In this document: one piece after another, positions 52,909 to 62,497 of the stretch
Layout: each line of letters opens with the position of its first letter
Numbering within the stretch: the first letter of the stretch is position 1
Source: Clostridia bacterium
GTDB taxonomy: Bacteria > Bacillota > Clostridia > Oscillospirales > CAG-272
Reading direction: 5' to 3'
DNA: 64,000 bases
NCBI GenBank assembly: GCA_017503285.1
Contig: JAFVTH010000016.1
Span: forward strand, 1 to 64,000
Made by a program: the position numbers and the translations under genes
Notes under the pieces: model-generated
Seen by the model: only the letters and a program-made list of their open reading frames with translations
The model's database searches: none
Told to the model about the DNA's origin: nothing

Positions 52909-54216
52909 ATGAAGGAATATTATATTAAAGATTTACTTAATAAAGGAATTGGTGGTAGTGAAGTATACACTGTATACGGTTGGGTGAATTCTATAAGAAG
53001 GTCAAAAAAACATACCTTTTTAGATGTGTGTGATTCTTCGGGAAAAATTCAAATAGTGGCAAGCAATGATTTGGTTCCTGAAAACTTGAAGCTTGAACAA
53101 TCGTTAATGGTTGAGGGATTATTGCGCGAAAATCGAAAAAAATTGCGGGCAGAGATAGAGGCTCATGCTATCGAGATAATAGGCGATGTGGATAAGCTGT
53201 TAAGTCCAAGTCCCAGAAGTACTTTTGATATTTTTGATAATAAATATGTTAATTATGTTCAAGAAAATCGACATCTTTTTATTAGAAATTCAAAAGTAAT
53301 GGCAGCGTTGAAGGCAAGAGATCTTGTTAAAAGAGCTGTTCATAAGTGGTTTTATAGTCAAAACTTCACTGAAATAACTGCGCCTATTCTTACGCCGGTT
53401 TTGCTTTATACCGAAGACACGGGAATAAGTGTAAATGTTAATGAACAAAACCTTTTTCTGACACAGTGCGTTGCGTTTTATCTAGAAAGCGCAGTACACG
53501 CCTTTGAAAGAGTGTATAACATTGGACCTAGTTTTAGAGGTGCGGAAAGTATCAGTCCGCGCCATTTAACGGAATATTGGCATGTTAAGGCAGAGATTGC
53601 TTTTGTAACATTTGAAGAAACCTTTGGCATCGTCGAGGATTTAATATCGTCTGTTGCAAGGTCAGTTTTGGATGAGGGAAAGGAGCTTTGCAGTATTCTA
53701 GGTACAAAAGGGGCATTTGAAGAAGCGCTTAAGGTTCCGTTTCCTCGTATCAGGTACGATTATGCCATAAGGCTTTGCAACGAAAACGGAATAGATGTAG
53801 AATTTGGCAAAAGCTTAAACAGCAGGGCAGAGGCGTTTTTAACAGAGTATTTTAATTCTCCTGTGTGGGTAACCCATAATCCAAGAACTATCGAGGGCTT
53901 CCCGTATAAAATATGCAAAGATGATAATAGACTCACGTATACCGCAGACCTAATAGGCTCACTTGGTGGTGGAGAAATTCTTGGAATCGCCGATAAAATA
54001 ACCGATTATGATGAGCTAACGGTAAGAATGGAAGAAAAAAATAAAGAGTCCAATCATGGTTATGATTGGTTTAGAGAACTAAGAAACTACGGCACAGTGC
54101 CTCATTGCGGCATTGGAATGGGTCTTGAACGACTAATAAAATGGTTGTTTGAATTACCTCATGTAAGAGAAGCGATTCCTTTCCCACGTTCCATAGGCAG
54201 AAAAATATATCCTTAA
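52909..54216 (+). CDS. Divergent asparaginyl-tRNA synthetase-like protein
   Basis: This 435-residue class IIb synthetase fold has an OB domain (VYGWVNSIRRSKKHTFLDV), motif 2 FRGAESISPRHLTEYW and motif 3 GIGMGLERLIKWLFELPHVREAIPFPRS. The amino-acid recognition block of AsnRS (GGS-x-RE after EII) is replaced by GEILGIADKIT, losing the Arg that contacts the substrate. It may therefore act on a different amino acid or no longer charge tRNA. Codons are AT-rich. It forms an operon with the membrane protein 20 nt downstream. Confidence 0.8.
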   Translation: MKEYYIKDLLNKGIGGSEVYTVYGWVNSIRRSKKHTFLDVCDSSGKIQIVASNDLVPENLKLEQSLMVEGLLRENRKKLRAEIEAHAIEIIGDVDKLLSPSPRSTFDIFDNKYVNYVQENRHLFIRNSKVMAALKARDLVKRAVHKWFYSQNFTEITAPILTPVLLYTEDTGISVNVNEQNLFLTQCVAFYLESAVHAFERVYNIGPSFRGAESISPRHLTEYWHVKAEIAFVTFEETFGIVEDLISSVARSVLDEGKELCSILGTKGAFEEALKVPFPRIRYDYAIRLCNENGIDVEFGKSLNSRAEAFLTEYFNSPVWVTHNPRTIEGFPYKICKDDNRLTYTADLIGSLGGGEILGIADKITDYDELTVRMEEKNKESNHGYDWFRELRNYGTVPHCGIGMGLERLIKWLFELPHVREAIPFPRSIGRKIYP

Positions 54217-54236
54217 AAGTAAAATGGAGAAAAAGT

Positions 54237-56171
54237 ATGAGTGCTAGTGAACAAGACACAAACAAAACTAACAAGGAAAAAGGCAAAAACGCCAAGAAAG
54301 TAAGATGGGGCGCCATATTTATGTGCGCGCTGATTGCTCTTGTATTGATTGCATTGGTAGTTGCAATATCTTTGTATTTTACAGGCAGTATGAAAAACGA
54401 TCAGACAGAAAATGATTCATCAATTTCTGATTACATTGCTCTGTTTTCTATTCTTATAACTATGATTTCTGTTCTTATACCTATTGTATCTTATTTGAAT
54501 AACAAAGATGAATTCAATAGATATAAAGAGGGTAGCGAAGAGTTAAACAAAGAAACCAAAAGACAAATAAAGGAAAACAAAAAAACTGCTAAAGAAATAG
54601 AATATACTTCTCTCCAAATGATAGAAGGTATATTAAGCAATAACGATCTTTACGATGACAAGAAAGAGCCATACTACAATGCTACTATAGAATATGCCGC
54701 CGCAAAAGATGATTTTAATAACGGTTCTTACAAAAAATGCGAAAATGCGCTTTCAACTGCAATTGGTTTTCTAATCAAGTGCTTGAATAACCATAAAGAA
54801 GAGGAAAAAAGGTACAGTCTTTTTTTACGCAAGACCAAAGAAGACGAAGAAGAATACAACGATTTTAAAGATGAGTCAAAGAAAACTGAAAAAAAACATC
54901 AGATACTAATTTATAAGGTGTTTAATCTTTATCGTAAATTGGCTGGCAGAACAAGAAACTTCGAAAACTTTGATAAACAATTGTGTAAATTCAAAAATCA
55001 AGAATCATTATCCCAAGATGACAAAATCAAAAATATAATAAATTATATATACATAAGAGCAGAACTTGACAAAATAGAAAAATGCTTTATTACTGATGAA
55101 GCAAATGTTTTTTTTGCCGAAGAATTGAAAAAACAAATTCAAAAATTTGATAATGATGAAATGAAATTACAATTCTACTCTTTAATGAGCAGATATTATT
55201 ATGTACTTAGTTATCATGAAGTTCTCAGGAATTACAATGAAGCTTATGAAATGGCAAAAAAAGCAAAGCAGATCATTAAAAATGATATGTGTTGCGGACA
55301 ACTAAACTCTATAATAAAAGAAGAAACTACTTATATGCTGGCATATATTTTTGAAAAAATCAGCTATTGCTTTGAAACCACCAAAAAAGGTGAATGTCTT
55401 CGTTATGCAGATGAATTGTTGGAAAAGCTTATCGAGGAAAAAAAGAAGAGTAAGTATTATTTGGAGCATTCTGAGGTTTTATCTAAAATGGATGATGGTG
55501 CGGAAAAGAAAAAATTATACGAATATACTGCACTTTATGGTTATCAAGTGGACAGCAGCGATCCGTTTTTGGCTGCACAATGCGCTCAGATTTATTTGAG
55601 AAAATATCTAAAAAACAGAGATAACGGTTTAAATTATCTTTTAGCTGCCAAGGAATATATGATGGTTTCATATTACGTATACAACAGAGAGATAATGGAG
55701 GCAAAAAAAGAGGGCAAGGATTCAGGAGAAAGCGAAAGACCTTTAATTAATGCTAAGTTTTCCTTTATTCCCTCATTACATGCGTATATACAGACACAGG
55801 TTCTTTTATCCAACACAGGTATTGATGAAGTGGATAAGGAAGATATAAAAAAATGTATAAAGCATTCCATAGAAATAGACAAGATTAAAGTGCCAAACTA
55901 TTTTAGAGGAATTGTATGTTTTTATAATCTTTATAATGAGACGAGCGATGATACGGAAAGAGCCGAGTATTCTAGGTTAATAAAATCCTTGATTGAGAAA
56001 TATTCGTCGATTGTCGCTAAAACATTTAAAAAAGGGGCTTATTTTTACAAAATATCGAAAAAAATAGCCAAATTAAACGATAAAATAAAACTGGAAACCG
56101 AGTATGATGAAAGTAAGGTAATTTCGGCTTTAGAAGGCGAATTAATAAAAGAAATCGAAATATATGCATAA
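54237..56171 (+). CDS. Membrane-anchored helical-repeat protein of unknown function
   Basis: This 644-residue protein has a charged N-tail and two membrane helices (about 25-50 and 62-85). A coiled coil follows (about 92-125), then a long all-helical, TPR-like cytoplasmic region with many Lys, Glu and Tyr. No enzymatic motif is seen and no named family recognised. It is very AT-rich in codon choice compared with hisS, indicating transfer. It is translated 20 nt after the AsnRS-like gene and likely works with it. Confidence 0.7.
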   Translation: MSASEQDTNKTNKEKGKNAKKVRWGAIFMCALIALVLIALVVAISLYFTGSMKNDQTENDSSISDYIALFSILITMISVLIPIVSYLNNKDEFNRYKEGSEELNKETKRQIKENKKTAKEIEYTSLQMIEGILSNNDLYDDKKEPYYNATIEYAAAKDDFNNGSYKKCENALSTAIGFLIKCLNNHKEEEKRYSLFLRKTKEDEEEYNDFKDESKKTEKKHQILIYKVFNLYRKLAGRTRNFENFDKQLCKFKNQESLSQDDKIKNIINYIYIRAELDKIEKCFITDEANVFFAEELKKQIQKFDNDEMKLQFYSLMSRYYYVLSYHEVLRNYNEAYEMAKKAKQIIKNDMCCGQLNSIIKEETTYMLAYIFEKISYCFETTKKGECLRYADELLEKLIEEKKKSKYYLEHSEVLSKMDDGAEKKKLYEYTALYGYQVDSSDPFLAAQCAQIYLRKYLKNRDNGLNYLLAAKEYMMVSYYVYNREIMEAKKEGKDSGESERPLINAKFSFIPSLHAYIQTQVLLSNTGIDEVDKEDIKKCIKHSIEIDKIKVPNYFRGIVCFYNLYNETSDDTERAEYSRLIKSLIEKYSSIVAKTFKKGAYFYKISKKIAKLNDKIKLETEYDESKVISALEGELIKEIEIYA

Positions 56172-56172
56172 A

Positions 56173-56268
56173 TTTTGTGGTACAAAACTTATGTCCAAGT
56201 GCCCATCCTTTGCAAACCCGGACGACCTTAAGGAGCTTGGTATTGCAATTGTTGAAACAGAGGAGTAA
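56173..56268 (+). pseudogene. aspS: 3' remnant of bacterial-type aspS
   Basis: An open tail of about 30 codons (LMSKCPSFANPDDLKELGI, then AIVETEE and stop) resembles the C-terminal end of bacterial AspRS, typically LM-x-(N/D)-(A/C)-P-S ... QL-x-EL-x-I. It has no start or ribosome site, uses the GC-richer host codons (CTT, GAG, AAG) unlike the gene before it, and runs into a strong terminator. I read it as the scar of the native aspS replaced by the cassette to its left. Confidence 0.6.
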
Positions 56269-56271
56269 TAT

Positions 56272-56298
56272 AAAAGCGCCGATTTACTCGGCGCTTTT
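56272..56298 (+). terminator. Terminator after the aspS remnant
   Basis: The 11-bp stem AAAAGCGCCGA/TCGGCGCTTTT with loop TTTAC is followed by TTG. Confidence 0.85.
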
Positions 56299-56388
56299 TG
56301 TTGCAAAAAGTAAGAAAATATGATAAAATAGATTAAACAAACAAAGCAAAGCATATATTAATATATTATCATCTGTTCATATAATAAA

Positions 56389-56661
56389 ATGAAAAATTAC
56401 ACCTATATATTAAGGTGCGCCGATAATACCTTGTACTGTGGCTGGACAAACGACCTTGAAAAGCGCTTGAAGACACATAACGAGGGCAAGGGCGCAAAGT
56501 ATACAAGATCTCGTTTACCCGTTACTCTTATATATTATGAAGAGTTTGAAACCTCTGTGGAGGCGCAAAGGCGAGAATATCAAATTAAAAGGCTTCCAAG
56601 AAAAAAGAAGCTTGAAATTATTATGTCAAAAAATAGTAACATACAAGGAGAAAAATTATGA
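56389..56661 (+). CDS. GIY-YIG domain protein, UPF0213 (YhbQ-like)
   Basis: This 90-residue protein has a stand-alone GIY-YIG domain ([36 protein letters not shown]). The GIY and YIG positions are YIL and YCG, with the Arg of KRLKTH and a later Glu in RREYQIK. Family members are suspected DNA repair or structure-specific nucleases. It overlaps the next gene by 4 nt. Confidence 0.9.
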   Translation: MKNYTYILRCADNTLYCGWTNDLEKRLKTHNEGKGAKYTRSRLPVTLIYYEEFETSVEAQRREYQIKRLPRKKKLEIIMSKNSNIQGEKL

Positions 56662-57590
56662 GTAGCTTTGAGGATTTAAGAATTGTTGATAACTTTTATC
56701 AAACATCACTTTTCTTTCCAATGCCAACTGTGGTAATTAGTACACTTTGTGAGGATGGCTCAACAAGCCTTGGTCCATACTCCTTGGTTCAGCCGTACTA
56801 CGTTGCAGGCAGAGATTGCTATGCTATGCTTTTGCAATGCAGAAACTCATCTAACACAGCGCAAAGTATTTTGAGAACAGGCAAGTGCGCCCTTAACTTT
56901 ATCACAGATGAGCCAAAGTATTTTAAGGAGTGTGTAAAGCTTAGCTGGCCTGGGGATAAGCCGGAGGAAAAGATGCCAAAGTGCAACTTCAAGCTTGAAA
57001 GGAGCAAAATCGAGGAGGACAATCCCGAGGATAAGCGCCCAATGGTTCTTTCCGAGGCATTCCAGGTTATTGAATGCACGTGGCTAAGAGAGCTTGACGG
57101 CGCGGATAGGGATCAGGCGGGAAGCCTAAACGGCTACGAGCCACCATATCACGACTTTAACGGTATAACAAGCAAATTTGGCGCTCACTTCATTCTTAAG
57201 ATTGATAAAATTCTAATGAAGAAAAAGTATAGTGATGCAATTATCAACGGTGTAAGGGGCAGAGATTTCCCACATATTCCGGTTGACTACGGTTATCGTG
57301 ACAGCAAAAACTTCTGGTATCATCGCCATAACACTATGAAGGCGGAGCTTCTTCAAATGCGCCAAGCATCACTAGAGTCTGTAAGATACGCAGCGGATAG
57401 GGCTGATGACAAGGTTAAGTTTACAGATGATGCACTTATGACCGTTCTTGCCGTACCAAGAGTGTTCTTGCCTCTTGTTTTGAAGGGCTGTGTAAGCTGG
57501 GCAAAGGAAAACGGCGTTGAGCTTATAACCGCAGAGCATATGCAGATTATAAACGATAAGCGCTCAAAGGAAAAGCAGAAGAAAAAATAA
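56658..57590 (+). CDS. Flavin reductase family protein with PCP_red-like tail
   Basis: In this 310-residue protein, residues 1-235 form a split-barrel FMN-binding flavin reductase domain ([23 protein letters not shown], then ALNFITDEP and FILKIDKIL). The C-terminal 50 residues ([39 protein letters not shown]) resemble the PCP_red helical domain found at the end of some reductases. It probably transfers electrons through FMN to an unknown acceptor. Confidence 0.78.
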   Translation: MSSFEDLRIVDNFYQTSLFFPMPTVVISTLCEDGSTSLGPYSLVQPYYVAGRDCYAMLLQCRNSSNTAQSILRTGKCALNFITDEPKYFKECVKLSWPGDKPEEKMPKCNFKLERSKIEEDNPEDKRPMVLSEAFQVIECTWLRELDGADRDQAGSLNGYEPPYHDFNGITSKFGAHFILKIDKILMKKKYSDAIINGVRGRDFPHIPVDYGYRDSKNFWYHRHNTMKAELLQMRQASLESVRYAADRADDKVKFTDDALMTVLAVPRVFLPLVLKGCVSWAKENGVELITAEHMQIINDKRSKEKQKKK

Positions 57591-57593
57591 AAT

Positions 57594-57624
57594 AAAAGAG
57601 AGTGCCAAGCACTCTCTTTTTTTG
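57594..57624. terminator. Bidirectional terminator after the flavin reductase
   Basis: The 12-bp arms AAAAGAGAGTGC/GCACTCTCTTTT with loop CAA are followed by TTTTG. Confidence 0.88.
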
Positions 57625-57625
57625 T

Positions 57626-59392
57626 TTAATCCTCGCTGTAAAGCTTATAAAGCTCTGCGTAAAAGCCACCCTTGGAAATAAGCTCCTCGTGGGTGCCCTC
57701 CTCGGTTATACCGTTTTCTGTAAGCACCAAAATTCTGTCAGCGTTTTTTATTGTTGTCAGCCTGTGGGCAATTGTAAGGGTTGTCCTACCCTTGGCAAGA
57801 GCCTCAAGGGACTTTTGAACCAAGCGCTCGCTTTCATTATCAAGAGCGCTTGTTGCTTCGTCGAGAATCAAAATAGGTGGATTTTTAAGGAATAGACGGG
57901 CAATTGAAATTCTTTGCTTTTGTCCACCGGAAAGCTTAACACCGCGCTCACCAACATAAGTGTCGTAGCCGTTTGGCAGGGACATAATAAAGTCGTGTGC
58001 GCCCGCCATTTTTGCAGCCTCGGTAATTTCCTCGATTGTAGCCCCGGCCTTACCGTAGGAAATATTTTCCTTAACGCTGCCGGAGAATAGATAAACATCC
58101 TGCTGAACAACACCAATGTTATCTCTTAAGGATTCAAGTGTTACATCCTTTATGCTTTTTCCATCAATTAAAATATCTCCGGAGGTAGCCTCGTAAAACC
58201 TTGGAATGAGCGAGCAAAGTGTAGTCTTACCACCGCCGGAAGGACCAACAATTGCCACACTTTCTCCGGCTTTAATTGTAAGATTTAAGGACTCCAAAAC
58301 CATAGGCTTTTCATCCTCGTATTTAAACGAAACATCTAAAAACTGGACACGTCCCTCAACGTTTTCAAGCTTTATTGCATTTTTGCTGTCCTTGATATCA
58401 GGCTCAACATCCATTATCTCGCAAAAACGCTCAATACCTGTCATACCCCTTTGAAACTGCTCTGTAAATTCAACAATTCTGCGTATAGAGGTAAGAAGAG
58501 TGTTTACGAAAAGTAAATAAGCAGCGTAGTCAGCAACTGTGATTTGACCGTTTAGCAGGAAAATACCGCCTGCGATAACAACCACAATATACATAATGCC
58601 ATCAAACAGCCTTGTTGTTGATTGGAAGCCACCCATAAAGTAGTAGGCAACCTTTTTGATAGATAAAAACTTCTTGTTATCCTTGTCAAACTTTTCCTGC
58701 TCAATATCCTCGTTTGCAAAGGACTTTACAACCCTAATACCAAGCAAGCTGTCCTCAATTTGCGCATTGATTTCACCGGTTTGTGCGCGTGAATCACGGA
58801 AAGCCTTTTTCATACCCTTTCTGAAAAAGGCAAGGGCAAGGATAATTAGCGGTATTGAACCGAAAATAATTAGTGTCAAATAAATATTGATATTGCCAAG
58901 AATAATAAATGAAGCAACAAGCTTTATCCCTGAGATAAAGTATTCCTCCGTGCAATGGTGCGCAAACTCGGTAACATCGAAAAGGTCGGTGGTTATCCTT
59001 GACATAAGCGTGCCGATTTTTGTGTTATCATAGTACGAAAAGGAAAGCTTTTGCAGGTGCGCAAACATATCGTGGCGCATATCTGTTTCAATTTTTGTAC
59101 CCATAATATGACCCACCGTCGCCATATAAAAGTTGGCACCTGTGTCGATAATTCGCAGTGCAACGTATAAAAGCCCACACCTTAAAATAAGGTCAAGGGT
59201 TAGTGTAAGGCTTGGGTCAGTTGCGTGATTTGTGATTTCTCTTACTATCATTGGCAGCACCAGCTCACAAACTGTTGTAAGCGATGCACAGAATAGGTCA
59301 GCAATTAAAATCCAAATGTATTTTTTATAGTATGGTATAAATCTTTTAAGTAGCCCCATGGAGCTCTTTTTTATTTCTTTTTCCTTTGTCAT
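57626..59392 (-). CDS. ABC exporter (transmembrane plus ATPase fusion)
   Basis: This 588-residue half-transporter has six helices in an ABC_membrane domain (about 20-310) and an ATPase domain with Walker A VGPSGGGKTTL, signature LSGGQKQRIS, Walker B PILILDEATSALD and the H-loop AHRLTT. It should act as a homodimer exporting lipids, drugs or peptides. The start at 59392 follows AAAGGAGC and is one base after the alpha/beta hydrolase stop, so the two genes are an operon. Confidence 0.93.
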   Translation of the reverse strand: MTKEKEIKKSSMGLLKRFIPYYKKYIWILIADLFCASLTTVCELVLPMIVREITNHATDPSLTLTLDLILRCGLLYVALRIIDTGANFYMATVGHIMGTKIETDMRHDMFAHLQKLSFSYYDNTKIGTLMSRITTDLFDVTEFAHHCTEEYFISGIKLVASFIILGNINIYLTLIIFGSIPLIILALAFFRKGMKKAFRDSRAQTGEINAQIEDSLLGIRVVKSFANEDIEQEKFDKDNKKFLSIKKVAYYFMGGFQSTTRLFDGIMYIVVVIAGGIFLLNGQITVADYAAYLLFVNTLLTSIRRIVEFTEQFQRGMTGIERFCEIMDVEPDIKDSKNAIKLENVEGRVQFLDVSFKYEDEKPMVLESLNLTIKAGESVAIVGPSGGGKTTLCSLIPRFYEATSGDILIDGKSIKDVTLESLRDNIGVVQQDVYLFSGSVKENISYGKAGATIEEITEAAKMAGAHDFIMSLPNGYDTYVGERGVKLSGGQKQRISIARLFLKNPPILILDEATSALDNESERLVQKSLEALAKGRTTLTIAHRLTTIKNADRILVLTENGITEEGTHEELISKGGFYAELYKLYSED

Positions 59393-59393
59393 T

Positions 59394-60356
59394 TTAGCTC
59401 CTTTCTTGGCATAATGAAATAAAGTCCTTGCATGCTTTTTTGTATCCTTCTGTATCAGCAAAATAGGAAAGACCGTGATCTGCGCCCTCGAATTTATAAA
59501 TAAATTTTTTTGAGCTGCAAGCATTATATAATTCGTCACTTAGATAAGCAGGTACAAAAGCATCATCCTTGCCGTGTAGTAAAAGCACGGGGATTTTTGT
59601 TTTGGAAACTGCTTCCTCGGCGCTTGTACGTTCAAGGTTGAAGTGACCAAAAAGTAATGCACCAAGTCTTATTGTTGGATAAATCAATGTTGCGTTTAGA
59701 CCCCAGTCTGTGCAAACCTTTTTAATAATTTTCTTAGGCTTTGAAAATGGGCAATCAGCAATAATTCCCTTAACGCTTGATGGCAAATCCTGTGATGATG
59801 CAGTTAGCACGCAAGCACCACCCATAGAAATACCAACTAAGAATATAGGCGTGTCTCCTCCAAAGCGCTGACTTGCATATTTTGCCCAACTAACGCAGTC
59901 CCTTGACTCGTTAAGACCAAAGGTTGTGGTGCTGCCCTCGCTTTTGCCGTGTCCACGCTGGTCTATAAGCAAAATGTTGTGTCCCATCTCACGTGCCATC
60001 TTGTGTCCACCGCAAAAGTCGCGATATGCGTTTCCACGATAGCCATGCATCTGTATCTGTAGCGGCGCGCCGTCCTTTACGTGGTAGTATCTGCCAAAGA
60101 GCCTTAGCCCATCAAAGGACTTAATATATATTTCCTCAAAGGGAAGCCCCATAAGCTCATCAACAAGACTGAGCATTGCTTCTCTTATACCTTCATATTT
60201 CGGATTACTTGGTACATTATGGGAGTTGTCAACCCTCTTTTTAGGCATATAAAATGTGCGCCTATAGGCATAAATGCTTGAGCAGAGTGTAGGGATAACA
60301 AAAAGTATCACTACTGCGCCTAAAACAATTAAAGTAACTTGTAATGGTAGTGGCAT
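59394..60356 (-). CDS. Membrane-anchored alpha/beta hydrolase
   Basis: This 320-residue protein has an N-terminal membrane helix (about 5-28) followed by an alpha/beta hydrolase fold. It has an HGYRG oxyanion segment, the nucleophile Ser in GISMGGA, Asp in GKDDAF and His in GADHGLS. The family includes BAAT/YqkD-like esterases. The active site should face outward if the helix is an N-in anchor. It is co-transcribed with the downstream ABC exporter. Confidence 0.88.
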   Translation of the reverse strand: MPLPLQVTLIVLGAVVILFVIPTLCSSIYAYRRTFYMPKKRVDNSHNVPSNPKYEGIREAMLSLVDELMGLPFEEIYIKSFDGLRLFGRYYHVKDGAPLQIQMHGYRGNAYRDFCGGHKMAREMGHNILLIDQRGHGKSEGSTTTFGLNESRDCVSWAKYASQRFGGDTPIFLVGISMGGACVLTASSQDLPSSVKGIIADCPFSKPKKIIKKVCTDWGLNATLIYPTIRLGALLFGHFNLERTSAEEAVSKTKIPVLLLHGKDDAFVPAYLSDELYNACSSKKFIYKFEGADHGLSYFADTEGYKKACKDFISLCQERS

Positions 60357-60377
60357 ATATCTCCTTAATCAAAGACA

Positions 60378-60399
60378 ACCCCGTAAAAATACGGGGTAG
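60378..60399 (-). terminator. Weak terminator-like hairpin
   Basis: The arms ACCCCGTA/TACGGGGT with an AAAA loop lie between two minus-strand genes; the tail is only partly T-rich. Confidence 0.45.
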
Positions 60400-60404
60400 C
60401 CGAA

Positions 60405-61430
60405 TTATTGGTTATCTCCGTCAGTTGAAGCACCAACGCTTGCAGTATCATCCTTAATATCCTCGGACACTAATGGTGCGTCGTCCTTGATATCCTCGGA
60501 AACTGATGGTGTAGCATCAGCTGTTCCCAATCTGGAGGATGTAAGAGCGCTGACATCGTATGTACCGGTGTAGCCTGTATGCTGATAATAAGCCTCGCTG
60601 TCGGAATAAATAGTAGTCTCGGTTGTAATAGCCTCAATATCGTCTTCGTAAATATCAACCTTGTCCTTGGTCTTTTTCTCGTTGTAGAACATATCAAGAC
60701 CGCTGTTCGCAAATATAGATTGAACAGGGAAGAGGGTGAACTGGATAACCTTGTAAATCTTTGGCACAACACGTCCGCCGACAATAAAATCGTCAGCCTT
60801 TTGGTTCTTATCGAACATACCAAATAGCACAGGAACAGTAAACTCTGCATTGAGCCTCTTGGAGAATCTAACAGCATCATGCACGTTCATAGAGCCAAAG
60901 GCACCGCCAATAGGCACAAAGGACGCAAAAAGGTCGTCCGGTAGCTGGTCAAGAAGCTCCTCGCTGTAAAGGGTGTTAGAGGCAACATAATACTTCTTGC
61001 CATCGTTGTTGTCGGTAATAATAACACCGAAGGCAGTTGGGTCATCTGTCATAGCAGGCACAGCCTTAACTATCATATCTCCAACAGTCCACTCACAGCC
61101 GGGCGCAAGCATAACGTGGTTAGCAGACTTGTAGCCGCCGGATTTTATGATTGTTTTGAAAATAGAACCACAGGAAAGCACATCTGTCTTAACCTTGCGC
61201 TTTTTCTTGAGTAATGCCTTGACGGTTTTGAGGTCTGCACGGTCAGGATGTGAGCTTGTGATTATAATAGCATCTGGCTTAATGCCGAGAATTTTGTGCT
61301 TAATGCCCATCTTTCTTCTAAAGGTCTTGTCCCTTAGGCTAAGAGAGTTAGAAAGGTAAGGGTCGATAAGTATCTTGTTCTTGCCGGAAACAAAGAGCAA
61401 GCCACCGTGACCAATCCACATAATTTTCAT
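60405..61430 (-). CDS. MBL-fold protein with degenerate metal site and repeated acidic tail
   Basis: This 341-residue protein starts at 61430 after GAGG; the frame upstream is non-coding. The fold begins MWIGHGGLLF and LIDPYL like UlaG-type hydrolases, but the HxHxDH motif is reduced to SSHPDRAD. The C-terminal 70 residues are acidic and low-complexity, with the nine-residue segment VSEDIKDDA repeated almost exactly. The reduced metal site suggests altered or lost catalysis. It diverges from ribF. Confidence 0.78.
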   Translation of the reverse strand: MKIMWIGHGGLLFVSGKNKILIDPYLSNSLSLRDKTFRRKMGIKHKILGIKPDAIIITSSHPDRADLKTVKALLKKKRKVKTDVLSCGSIFKTIIKSGGYKSANHVMLAPGCEWTVGDMIVKAVPAMTDDPTAFGVIITDNNDGKKYYVASNTLYSEELLDQLPDDLFASFVPIGGAFGSMNVHDAVRFSKRLNAEFTVPVLFGMFDKNQKADDFIVGGRVVPKIYKVIQFTLFPVQSIFANSGLDMFYNEKKTKDKVDIYEDDIEAITTETTIYSDSEAYYQHTGYTGTYDVSALTSSRLGTADATPSVSEDIKDDAPLVSEDIKDDTASVGASTDGDNQ

Positions 61431-61586
61431 CAGAAATACCTCGCTAAAAGTGATTATCACAATAATGATATCACAAAAATTTCCGTTTGTGTTAAAAAAT
61501 GCGCAAAATATATAAAAAAATTTAAAATCTAGTGGAAAGAGATGAAAATTCGTGATACAATAGTAAAAAAGGCAAGGGAGGGCAAA

Positions 61587-62495
61587 ATGGAAATTTATCA
61601 GCTTGAAACTATGCAAAAATGCGAAATAACCGAAAACACAATAGTTGCCCTCGGCACATTTGACGGCTGTCACAGGGGGCACGCCTCTGTTCTTATGAAT
61701 GCATTTTATGAATCAAAGCGCAAGGGACTAAAAAGCGTTGCCTATACCTTTTCTGCTATTCCTCGTGGGCAAGATATAAAAAGCCTGATGACCACCGAGG
61801 AAAAAATCAAGGAAATAAAAAAATATGGCATTGACTATATTGCAATTGAGGATTTTGATAGTGTAAAGGGTCTTACCCCCAAGGAATTTTATGAGCAGAT
61901 TTTGAGGGGCAAGCTAAAGGCACAGGGCGCATCCTGTGGCTTTAATTATCGCTTTGGCAAAAACGCCTCCGGAAATGGTCAGATGCTTGAAGAATTTTTT
62001 GAAAACGACGGGGGGAGTGTCGTTATTTCCGAAAAAGTACCGCTTGAAAATCAAGCTCTTAGCTCCACGATTCTTAGAAAAATGGTAGAAGAGGGCGATG
62101 TTGAGGGCGTTAAGAATTATATGCCGCCCTACTCAATTTTTTCAAAGGTGGAAGAAGGTAAAAAACTGGGTAGACAGCTGGGCTTTCCTACTATCAATCA
62201 GCAAATTCCTAAGACAAAGGCCGTGCCTAAAAGAGGAGTGTATATTGCCGAGTGCTATATAGGCGAGGATACTTATCCGTGTGTAACAAATGTTGGTGTG
62301 CGCCCAACCGTTGAAACGGGTGCAAGCGTAAATGTGGAAAGTCATATTATTGGTTTTTCCGGTGATCTGTACGGCTCGTATATCCGTGTTGTTTTCCACA
62401 AGTATTTGCGTGGGGAAAGGGCATTTGGCTCGGTAGAGGAGCTAAAAGCCGAAATAGAGAAAAATGCAAAGCAAGCAAAGGAATATTTTAAGTAG
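61587..62495 (+). CDS. ribF: Bifunctional riboflavin kinase/FAD synthetase
   Basis: This 302-residue protein has an N-terminal FAD synthetase with LGTFDGCHRGH and a conserved SSTILRKMVEEGD segment. The C-terminal riboflavin kinase has GFPTINQ, GVYIAEC and TNVGVRPTVE. It converts riboflavin to FMN and then FAD. The start at 61587 follows AAGGGAGGG; the frame is open 15 codons upstream. It ends at a branched terminator. Confidence 0.95.
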   Translation: MEIYQLETMQKCEITENTIVALGTFDGCHRGHASVLMNAFYESKRKGLKSVAYTFSAIPRGQDIKSLMTTEEKIKEIKKYGIDYIAIEDFDSVKGLTPKEFYEQILRGKLKAQGASCGFNYRFGKNASGNGQMLEEFFENDGGSVVISEKVPLENQALSSTILRKMVEEGDVEGVKNYMPPYSIFSKVEEGKKLGRQLGFPTINQQIPKTKAVPKRGVYIAECYIGEDTYPCVTNVGVRPTVETGASVNVESHIIGFSGDLYGSYIRVVFHKYLRGERAFGSVEELKAEIEKNAKQAKEYFK

Positions 62496-62497
62496 AA

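Noticed and set aside
60405..61682. Long hydrophobic N-terminal extension of the MBL protein
   Set aside because: It overlaps the divergent ribF start and has no ribosome site; the GAGG-preceded ATG at 61430 begins the conserved fold.
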